From: Robertmurraya dakarensis
GTDB taxonomy: Bacteria > Bacillota > Bacilli > Bacillales > Cytobacillaceae
Assembly (NCBI RefSeq): GCF_900156875.1
Contig: NZ_LT707409.1
Span: 2,003,957 to 2,067,956 of the forward strand
DNA: 64,000 nucleotides
Direction of reading: 5' to 3'
Positions 58,125 to 64,000 of the stretch are shown piece after piece. The translations under genes were made by a program, and so were the position numbers. The notes beneath the pieces are model-generated. The model searched no databases. It had not been told where the DNA came from and was given only the letters and a program-made list of their open reading frames with translations. Every line of letters begins with the position of its first letter. The stretch's first letter is position 1.

Positions 58125-59027
58125 TTATTTACAGAATATATGTTTACCGATCTTCTTAATCTGCGGTCTAGTCCAAATCCAACCGCTTGTGGCTGTGTCA
58201 GGATTAAAATAATAGAGAGCATTTCCAGTAGGATCCCAGCCATTTATTGCATCCAACACTGCTTTTTTGGCCTGCTCATTCGGAGTCAACCAGATTTGCC
58301 CATCAGCAACTGCCGTAAATGCTCTCGGTTCAAAAATCACACCTGATGCGGTGTTTGGAAAAGTCGCACTTTCTATCCTATTTAAAATGACAGCAGCTAC
58401 AGCAACTTGTCCGATATAAGGTTCTCCTCTTGCTTCTCCATAAACAGCATTCGCCATCAATTGAATATCATTTTGAGAAAATCCAGTTGGAACATTAGCA
58501 GCAGTCGGTTTTTGCGCCTGCGCTTGGTTCTGGGTTTGTGCTTGATTTTGATTAGCAGCAGGCGGTTGCTTTTTCTGAGTTTGCGGCTGGCTAGTTTGAG
58601 GTTGTTTTCCTCCGCCAGTTTGCGGTGCTTTCTTCTGTTTATCTAAGTCCACACCACCATAATGAGTAAAATCATTCCCTTTGTTTATTTGTTCTTTCAC
58701 GTGCTGTTCATTATATTTAGTCGCTTTCACTAGCTTGTTCTTCGTTTCTTGCCCTGCCAGACCATCAATAGGCATTCCAAATTCATATTGAAAATTTCTC
58801 AGTGCCCAATAAGTACCCCAGCCAAAGACACCATCAATTTTCCCATTGTAAAATCCTAGATATTGCAGGCGGGATTGTAACTCAATTACGTCATCGCCTA
58901 CTGCCCCATGTTGAATGACTTGATTAGAGAAAGCACCTGCCTTATGCTGCTGCATACTTACAGGAACACAAATCATACATACGGTAACAATGATAAAGAC
59001 TTTCAGTACAAACATTTTTCTGCTCAT
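58125..59027 (-). CDS. sleB: Spore cortex-lytic enzyme SleB
   Basis: 300-residue lytic transglycosylase that degrades cortex peptidoglycan at muramic-delta-lactam during germination. N-terminal signal peptide (about 1-32); PG_binding_1 domain ~38-100 (GDDVIELQSRLQYLGFYNGKIDG, GTYWALRNFQ); a Gln/Ala/Pro-rich linker ~135-180; catalytic Hydrolase_2 domain ~185-297 with AVYGEARGEPYIGQ (Glu198) and NALYYFNPDTA. The linker is longer than usual. GGGGGTGTTGATCA precedes the ATG. Sigma-G control is expected, but no good promoter was seen. Confidence 0.96.
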   Translation of the reverse strand: MSRKMFVLKVFIIVTVCMICVPVSMQQHKAGAFSNQVIQHGAVGDDVIELQSRLQYLGFYNGKIDGVFGWGTYWALRNFQYEFGMPIDGLAGQETKNKLVKATKYNEQHVKEQINKGNDFTHYGGVDLDKQKKAPQTGGGKQPQTSQPQTQKKQPPAANQNQAQTQNQAQAQKPTAANVPTGFSQNDIQLMANAVYGEARGEPYIGQVAVAAVILNRIESATFPNTASGVIFEPRAFTAVADGQIWLTPNEQAKKAVLDAINGWDPTGNALYYFNPDTATSGWIWTRPQIKKIGKHIFCK

Positions 59028-59106
59028 TGATCAACACCCCCAGCGAAGAATTTCTTAATTAAGCCTATTTTTTGTAGAAGCTGGGTTTTTATACAAGAAC
59101 AATAAC

Positions 59107-59137
59107 AAAAACCCTCCAATTACAATTGAAGGGTTTT
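59107..59137 (-). terminator. Terminator of prsW
   Basis: AAACCCTTCAATT / AATTGGAGGGTTT arms with a three-base loop, followed on the minus strand by TTGTTATTG; the prsW stop codon is inside it. Confidence 0.8.
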
Positions 59138-59797
59138 ATCTACCGTGATTTTACTACTGCTTAATAATCGAGCCATTTTAACCTTCCGAAGAGCTAACCA
59201 CCATAAAAAAATCATAAAAGGAAGCATAAAGAACACCCAATATTCAAAGGAAATAAGAATATAGTCATAAATGCCATGAAAGAAGAAAGGGAGAAGGAGA
59301 GAAAGACTGATCCATTTTCGGTTGGAGAACTGGCTGAACTTGCCTTTTCCTAAGTAAAAGCCCATAATAACACCAAATAAAGCATGGCTTGATACAGGCA
59401 ATAACGCTCTTCCTATCGCATGTTCAACCCCGTGGGCAACCAAATATAAAATATTTTCAGCAGTGGCAAATCCTAAGGAAACGGCCACTCCATAGACAAT
59501 TCCATCATACGGTTCATCAAATTCAACATGTTGGTATACCGTGTAAAACAATACAAACCATTTAAAAAACTCTTCTAGCAGACTGACTGAAAAAAATGCA
59601 TGACTCCATTCATTTTGCACCAGATTTTCTACATCAATTACATACTGTATAAACATGATAGGAAACACAAGAAGTGCACCAAAAATAAAAGCTCTTGATA
59701 CGACAGAAATAGGCTCAGAATCATATTCATCTTTTAAATAAAAGTAGCTTAATAAAGCTAAGCCGGGAGCGATTCCGGCCGACAATATCCCCAGCAT
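59120..59797 (-). CDS. prsW: Intramembrane protease PrsW
   Basis: 225-residue membrane-embedded metalloprotease-like protein. In B. subtilis PrsW makes the site-1 cut in anti-sigma factor RsiW to activate sigma-W under envelope stress. About seven helices; the conserved acidic motif is [13 protein letters not shown], with [23 protein letters not shown] and [13 protein letters not shown] holding the putative catalytic Glu/His residues. ATG-ATG start; the second has better spacing to GAGG. Monocistronic. Confidence 0.93.
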   Translation of the reverse strand: MLGILSAGIAPGLALLSYFYLKDEYDSEPISVVSRAFIFGALLVFPIMFIQYVIDVENLVQNEWSHAFFSVSLLEEFFKWFVLFYTVYQHVEFDEPYDGIVYGVAVSLGFATAENILYLVAHGVEHAIGRALLPVSSHALFGVIMGFYLGKGKFSQFSNRKWISLSLLLPFFFHGIYDYILISFEYWVFFMLPFMIFLWWLALRKVKMARLLSSSKITVDKTLQL

Positions 59798-59855
59798 CAT
59801 CTGTCCTCATTTCAATCTATTTTCTACATTCTAATCGTATCATGATATAGATAGA

Positions 59856-59884
59856 TTGAAAATGGATTTATTTAGGTTTATATG
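59856..59884 (+). promoter_or_regulatory. Possible sigma-A promoter of ansA
   Basis: TTGAAA, 17-base spacer, TATATG on the plus strand, 46 bases before ansA; the -10 is weak. Confidence 0.35.
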
Positions 59885-59929
59885 GTTAAGATTCTTTATA
59901 GGTGGAACTAAACCTAAAAGGAGGAAAAA

Positions 59930-60901
59930 ATGAAAAAGAAGATTTTAGTGATACATACTGGGGGCACTATTTCCATGAAAGAGGACTCGGAGACTGGTAC
60001 AGTCACACCTGGAAAAAAAAACCCTCTCACAGAAAGTACCAACCAGTTATTAAATTTGGCCGACTTAATCGTCGTAGAGCCCTTCCACTTGCCATCACCT
60101 CATATTACGCCGAAGGAAATGCTGCAGTTAAAAAAGATCATTGAGGAAAAAATGAATGAAGATTTAACCGGAGTTGTGATAACACATGGAACAGACACAT
60201 TAGAAGAAACTGCATATTTTCTAGATTTAACATTAAATACACATCTTCCTATAGTCGTAACAGGAGCAATGAGATCCAGCAATGAAATAGGGGCAGACGG
60301 ACTTTATAATTTAATTTCATCAATCCGGGTGGCAATTGATGAGGATTCTAAAAATAAGGGTGTTTTGGTGGTCTTAAATGATGAGATTCACACAGCTAGA
60401 AATGTCACAAAAACACATACAAGCAATATTTCAACCTTCCAAAGTCCACAGTATGGACCAATAGGCATCATTACAAAAAGAGGTATTTTCTATCACCATA
60501 CCCCTACAACCAGAGAATTTTATGATATTGAAGATATCTCTAAAAAGGTTGTGCTAATTAAGAGTCATGCCGGCATGGATTCATCACTGCTTTTTGCCAT
60601 TAACCAATTAAATTTTGAAGGAGTTGTGATTGAGGCACTTGGACAAGGCAATCTTCCTCCTGCAACAATACCTGGTATAAAATCATTAATTGCCAATGGT
60701 ATCCCAATTGTCCTCGTGTCCCGTTGTTTCAATGGATTTGTCCAAGACACATATGCCTACGAAGGCGGGGGAAAAAAATTAAAAGATTGCGGAGTGATTT
60801 TCTCTAACGGCTTAAACGGTCAAAAAGCGCGGCTGAAATTGTTAATTACGCTGGCGAAAACAAATGATTTAAATGAGATTGAGAAAATGTTTCAAGCCTA
60901 G
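59930..60901 (+). CDS. ansA: L-asparaginase (type I)
   Basis: 323-residue cytosolic asparaginase hydrolysing L-asparagine to aspartate and ammonia. Catalytic Thr13 in IHTGGTISM and the second triad THGTDTLEE (Thr88, Asp89), with Lys in VLIKSHAGMD. No signal peptide. AAAAGGAGGAAAAA precedes the ATG. In B. subtilis ansA is followed by ansB (aspartase) and preceded by ansR; neither is here, so it stands alone. Confidence 0.95.
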   Translation: MKKKILVIHTGGTISMKEDSETGTVTPGKKNPLTESTNQLLNLADLIVVEPFHLPSPHITPKEMLQLKKIIEEKMNEDLTGVVITHGTDTLEETAYFLDLTLNTHLPIVVTGAMRSSNEIGADGLYNLISSIRVAIDEDSKNKGVLVVLNDEIHTARNVTKTHTSNISTFQSPQYGPIGIITKRGIFYHHTPTTREFYDIEDISKKVVLIKSHAGMDSSLLFAINQLNFEGVVIEALGQGNLPPATIPGIKSLIANGIPIVLVSRCFNGFVQDTYAYEGGGKKLKDCGVIFSNGLNGQKARLKLLITLAKTNDLNEIEKMFQA

Positions 60902-60929
60902 AAGTCTGTCTTTTTTGAAAATAGAGGAA

Positions 60930-60955
60930 GGACTGATCTTTCAAAAGATCAGTCC
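60930..60955. terminator. Hairpin between ansA and ypdA
   Basis: Eleven-base arms GGACTGATCTT / AAGATCAGTCC with a short loop between convergent genes. Only short T-runs follow (ATTTC on plus), so termination is moderate; the ypdA stop is inside the hairpin. Confidence 0.6.
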
Positions 60956-61917
60956 ATTTCATTGCGCTTAATTTCTTGTGATATCAGGTCTCCATGGAAT
61001 CGGCCATTTTCAATAAAGATTTCATTTGCATTATTCCCTGCTGCAATGACACCGGCAATAAAAATTCCTTTTACATTCGTTTCCATCGTATTTTCATTAA
61101 AAATAGGTCTTCCCGTTTGTTCATCAATATTTACCCCCATACTCTTTAAAAATTGATGGTCCGGGTGATAACCTGTCATCGCAAAAACGAAGTCATTCTC
61201 AATTTGTTTTTCTTGTCCTTCTTTTTCATAGATTACTTTGTCTTGTTGAATTCTTTTAATTACCGCATTGAACTCCATCTTGATGCTGCCATTTCGAATT
61301 AAAGCCTCAAACTCAGGTAAAATCCACGGCTTAATACTCGGGGAAAACTCCGAACCACGATAAATCACGGTTACCCGGCTGCCTGCCTTCACCAGTTCGA
61401 TCGCTGCATCAACGCTAGAATTTTTCCCTCCAACTACCACAACATCTTTATCAAAATATGGGTGAGCTTCTTTAAAATAATGGTATACCTTTGGGAGGTC
61501 TTCTCCTTGAACACCCATTAAGTTTGGATGGTCATAATATCCGGTAGCAATGACTACATATTGACAGCTATATTCCTGTTTATCCGTCTTAACCGCAAAC
61601 TGTTGACCTTGTTTTTCCACCTTTAACACTTTCTCATAGGCTTGTATACGTAACTCTTTCCTTTTTACAACTTCTCGATAATAAACGAGTGCTTGATTTC
61701 TTTTCGGTTTATAATTTTCTGTTACAAACGGAACGTCCCCTATTTCTAATTTCTCACTAGTGCTAAAGAATGTTTGATGTGTAGGGTAATGATAAATCGC
61801 ATTGACGATATTTCCTTTTTCAATTACTAGAGGGTTTTTCCCGATGTTCTTTAACGCAATAGCTGCCGCTAACCCACAAGGACCTCCGCCTATAATAATT
61901 ACATCTTCTTGTTTCAT
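60949..61917 (-). CDS. ypdA: Bacillithiol disulphide reductase YpdA
   Basis: 322-residue FAD/NAD(P)H oxidoreductase. FAD motif IIGGGPCGLAAAIALKNIG near the start with the atypical Cys in GGGPCG; NAD(P) motif VVGGKNSSVDAAIELVKAG; C-terminal FAD motif GIFIAGVIAAGNN. In Firmicutes YpdA (Bdr) reduces bacillithiol disulphide, fitting bshA elsewhere in the window. ATG at 61917, with AAGGAG eleven bases upstream. Confidence 0.93.
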   Translation of the reverse strand: MKQEDVIIIGGGPCGLAAAIALKNIGKNPLVIEKGNIVNAIYHYPTHQTFFSTSEKLEIGDVPFVTENYKPKRNQALVYYREVVKRKELRIQAYEKVLKVEKQGQQFAVKTDKQEYSCQYVVIATGYYDHPNLMGVQGEDLPKVYHYFKEAHPYFDKDVVVVGGKNSSVDAAIELVKAGSRVTVIYRGSEFSPSIKPWILPEFEALIRNGSIKMEFNAVIKRIQQDKVIYEKEGQEKQIENDFVFAMTGYHPDHQFLKSMGVNIDEQTGRPIFNENTMETNVKGIFIAGVIAAGNNANEIFIENGRFHGDLISQEIKRNEMD

Positions 61918-61992
61918 TGCGATGTTCACTCCTTAAATCCGAATACATGTTTTTTACCTATTTTATTTTACATGAAAATTGAATATTATCGT

Positions 61993-62023
61993 AAAAAAAT
62001 CTCCCATCAATGATGACAGGAGA
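61993..62023 (-). terminator. Terminator of gudB
   Basis: TCTCC...CATC / GATG...GGAGA arms, followed on the minus strand by TTTTTTT. Confidence 0.85.
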
Positions 62024-62054
62024 ATGTTAAGATCATTAATCTTACTATACGGCA

Positions 62055-63332
62055 TTAAATCCAGCCTCTGAATCTTGAGGCTTCAGCCATTTTTCGCACC
62101 CCGACCATATATGCAGCCAAACGCATATCAACACGGCGGGTAGTAGCTGTTTCGTATATATTATTAAAAGCCTTTACCATGACTGCTTCAAGCTTTTCAT
62201 CCACTTCTTCTTCTGACCAATAATATCCTTGATTATTCTGTACCCATTCAAAATAGGATACCGTTACACCTCCGGCAGATGCTAATACATCCGGTACAAG
62301 GAGAATACCGCGGTCAGTTAGAATTTGTGTACCTTCTAAAGTGGTTGGTCCATTTGCTGCTTCTACCACTATTTTAGCTCTAATATCATGGGCATTTTCT
62401 TCTGTAATTTGATTTTCAATTGCTGCTGGTACAAGAATATCACAATCTAATTCCAACAGTTCTTTATTGGTAATGGTATTGTTAAATAACTTTGTTACAG
62501 TTCCAAAGCTATCGCGCCGGTCCAATAAATAGTCAATATCCAGACCATTCGGGTCATGCAGTCCGCCATATGCATCTGATATACCGATTACCTTAGCTCC
62601 TGCATCATGCATAAATTTAGACAGATAACTTCCTGCATTTCCAAACCCTTGGACCACTACTCTGGCACCTTGCAAATCAATACCCTTTTTCTTAGCTGCT
62701 TCTCTTATACATATTGTAACACCCTTGGCAGTAGCAGACTCTCGTCCGTGTGAACCACCAAGTACAAGTGGTTTTCCTGTAATAAAACCAGGGGAGTTAA
62801 ATTCATCTATTCGGCTATACTCATCCATCATCCATGCCATGATCTGTGAGTTTGTGAAAACATCTGGTGCTGGAATATCTTTTGTGGGACCAACAATTTG
62901 GCTGATTGCACGTACGTATCCACGACTTAATCGTTCTAATTCACGAAAGGACATATCCCTTGGATCACAAACAATGCCGCCTTTTCCTCCTCCATACGGC
63001 AAATCTACAATCCCGCATTTCAAACTCATCCAGATAGAAAGGGCCTTTACCTCTTTTTCCGTTACGTTCGGGTGGAATCGAATCCCCCCCTTGGTTGGTC
63101 CGACTGCATCATTATGTTGAGCTCGATAGCCTGTAAAAACTTTTACAGATCCATCATCCATTCTTACAGGAATTTTAATCGTCATTAACCGCAAAGGTTC
63201 TTTTAATAGTTCGTAGACTTCTTCTGGGTATCCAAGCCTATCTAACGCATGATGAATAACCGTTTGAGTTGACTTTAATACGTCAAGTTTATCTTCCTGA
63301 TTTCTTTGTTCTTTACCTTTCTCGGCAACCAT
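62055..63332 (-). CDS. gudB: NAD-specific glutamate dehydrogenase GudB
   Basis: 425-residue hexameric dehydrogenase degrading glutamate to 2-oxoglutarate and ammonia. VGPTKGGIRFHP, DLPYGGGKGGIVCDP (catalytic Lys), and VQGFGNAGSYLSKF (NAD) are present; the sequence is nearly that of B. subtilis GudB. The inactive allele of strain 168 has a duplicated Val-Lys-Ala after residue ~93; here TEKEVKALSIW has a single copy, so the enzyme should be active. AGGAGGATTATTA precedes the ATG. A cre-like site lies at the transcription start. Confidence 0.96.
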   Translation of the reverse strand: MVAEKGKEQRNQEDKLDVLKSTQTVIHHALDRLGYPEEVYELLKEPLRLMTIKIPVRMDDGSVKVFTGYRAQHNDAVGPTKGGIRFHPNVTEKEVKALSIWMSLKCGIVDLPYGGGKGGIVCDPRDMSFRELERLSRGYVRAISQIVGPTKDIPAPDVFTNSQIMAWMMDEYSRIDEFNSPGFITGKPLVLGGSHGRESATAKGVTICIREAAKKKGIDLQGARVVVQGFGNAGSYLSKFMHDAGAKVIGISDAYGGLHDPNGLDIDYLLDRRDSFGTVTKLFNNTITNKELLELDCDILVPAAIENQITEENAHDIRAKIVVEAANGPTTLEGTQILTDRGILLVPDVLASAGGVTVSYFEWVQNNQGYYWSEEEVDEKLEAVMVKAFNNIYETATTRRVDMRLAAYMVGVRKMAEASRFRGWI

Positions 63333-63363
63333 TAATAATCCTCCTAAAAAATCACTCTGCGGT

Positions 63364-63377
63364 TGTGTCCGCTTTCA
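63364..63377 (-). promoter_or_regulatory. cre-like CcpA site at gudB
   Basis: TGAAAGCGGACACA matches the cre consensus TGWNANCGNTNWCA at all but one position. It lies at about +1 to +14 of the gudB promoter, a place where CcpA would block transcription. Confidence 0.5.
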
Positions 63378-63383
63378 GTCACA

Positions 63384-63411
63384 AGTATACACCTTTCGTT
63401 TTTTTATGCAA
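63384..63411 (-). promoter_or_regulatory. Sigma-A-type promoter of gudB
   Basis: TTGCAT, 16-base spacer, TATACT on the minus strand, 52 bases before gudB. Confidence 0.6.
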
Positions 63412-63654
63412 TAAAAAACCATGAATTTTGCTATCAAATGAAAACGCTGTCACCCAACTTGAACAAACTGGTTTTTGTAGTTCCTTTTCCCGTATCCCTT
63501 ACTATTTAAACCGTTATTCTCCTGAATAGGTACGTAACCATTTCGGTGACGAAGGAAAGATGTTCTAAACTTATGTTTTACCCAATTTAACTAAATATAT
63601 CATTTTATTTCTTTTTATATTGAATAGCCTGTCTTATAAAAAAAAGACTGCATG
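63412..63654. other. AT-rich spacer between gudB promoter and mecB
   Basis: Nothing further recognised: no ORF of note, no tRNA. A T-run follows a weak AGCATGC stem at 63620-63660 on the minus strand, possibly the mecB end. Confidence 0.4.
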
Positions 63655-64000
63655 CTAAAAAAATTTAACAAGAGTCTCCACTGCCTTTTCTTTAATGATT
63701 ACAATTCCATATTCATTTAACCGATGTATGCTCTCTAGCGAAGCATTCCCATATTCGCACATATTCGCAATGATCCCGTCTTTTACTAATAGAGGATCTT
63801 CTTTTACAAAAAAGAAATACGTTTGATTCATAAAATAAAGAGTACCATTTAGAAAATTCATGGATGCCAAACGTTTAGATAACTGAATAACTTCTTCAAT
63901 ATCAGTAAATTCAAATAAGATCACATTATTACTTTGGTCAGTGACCTGCATATTAATGAATCCGTCATCGATCAGAAGCTCATCTTCTTGATCTTCTTTT
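63655..64000 (-). CDS. mecB: MecA-family adaptor (MecB/YpbH), C-terminal part
   Basis: The C-terminal 114 residues of a MecA-type ClpC adaptor; the frame runs open past the window edge, so the start is outside. After an acidic linker (KEDQEDELLIDDG) comes the C-domain: NVILFEFTDIEEVIQLSKRL, GTLYFMNQTYFFFVKED, MCEYGNASLESIHRLNEYG and KAVETLVKFF, matching the MecA C-domain that binds ClpC and assembles the ClpCP protease. Position beside gudB points to the paralogue MecB (YpbH) rather than MecA itself. Confidence 0.85.
   Translation of the reverse strand, partial: KEDQEDELLIDDGFINMQVTDQSNNVILFEFTDIEEVIQLSKRLASMNFLNGTLYFMNQTYFFFVKEDPLLVKDGIIANMCEYGNASLESIHRLNEYGIVIIKEKAVETLVKFF

Noticed and set aside
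59028-59100. Sigma-G promoter for sleB (TGTATA then a CAAAAAATA-like -10)
   Set aside because: The -10 matches the CATnnTA consensus poorly.
59902-60144. 80-codon plus-strand ORF overlapping ansA start
   Set aside because: Another frame of the clear ansA gene.

Overview
The window is a 64 kb piece of chromosome from an endospore-forming Bacillaceae (Bacillus sensu lato). The evidence is AT-rich DNA with strong Shine-Dalgarno sequences, many sporulation and spore genes (spoIVA, ypeB-sleB, ypjB, sspM), the Gram-positive menaquinol:cytochrome c reductase qcrABC, bacillithiol genes (bshA, ypdA), TRAP (mtrB), and gene order that follows the Bacillus subtilis yppG-to-mecB segment almost gene for gene. 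The species cannot be named from this. No rRNA, tRNA, insertion sequence, prophage, integrase or CRISPR array was seen, so this is core genome, mostly transcribed on the minus strand.

Layout. 1-308: tail of an Hsp20 small heat-shock gene. 0.4-3.6 kb: yppG, yppF, yppE, yppD, the tiny spore gene sspM, and yppC. 3.7-6.9 kb (+): recU-ponA, for recombination and wall synthesis. 7-12.4 kb (-): ypmA-ypmB-aspB-asnS-dnaD-nth-ypoC. 12.6-18 kb (-): dinG, then panB-panC-panD behind a structured leader that looks like the Pan RNA motif plus an attenuator hairpin. 17.9-22.9 kb (-): ypjD-dapB-mgsA-bshA-cca-birA, lacking the bshB1 gene that sits here in B. subtilis. 23.1-26.3 kb: a YitT-family membrane protein (+), a YugP-like zinc peptidase, ypjB and ypjA. 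26.3-31 kb (-): ypiA-ypiB-ypiF and qcrA-qcrB-qcrC.

31-39.3 kb (-) is the aromatic supraoperon, cheR-aroC-aroB-aroH-hisC-tyrA-aroA, but with no trpEDCFBA between aroH and hisC. A degenerate amidohydrolase-like gene follows aroA. 39.3-44.1 kb (-): hup-folE-mtrB-hepS-menG-hepT-ndk, covering HU, folate, TRAP and menaquinone side chain and head group. 44.4-49.8 kb (-): spoIVA, yphF, yphE, der-gpsA and a candidate 36-residue microprotein. 49.9-56.7 kb: yphA-yphB(YIEGIA)-small subunit, ypzI (+), then motI/ypfA-ypfB-cmk-plsC-rpsA-fni. 56.7-64 kb: sleB-ypeB (spore cortex lysis), prsW, ansA (+), ypdA, gudB and the truncated start of a MecA-family adaptor (mecB/ypbH).

Working together, the genes supply coenzyme A precursors (pan), aromatic amino acid precursors feeding folate and menaquinone, the menaquinone pathway and the qcr complex that uses it, bacillithiol synthesis and recycling, and the spore coat and cortex machinery. 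The points most worth a second look are the panB leader RNA, the active-site-less amidohydrolase-like protein, the missing trp operon with TRAP retained, the missing bshB1, the microprotein after gpsA, the asnS leader hairpin and the catabolite-repression-like site at gudB.
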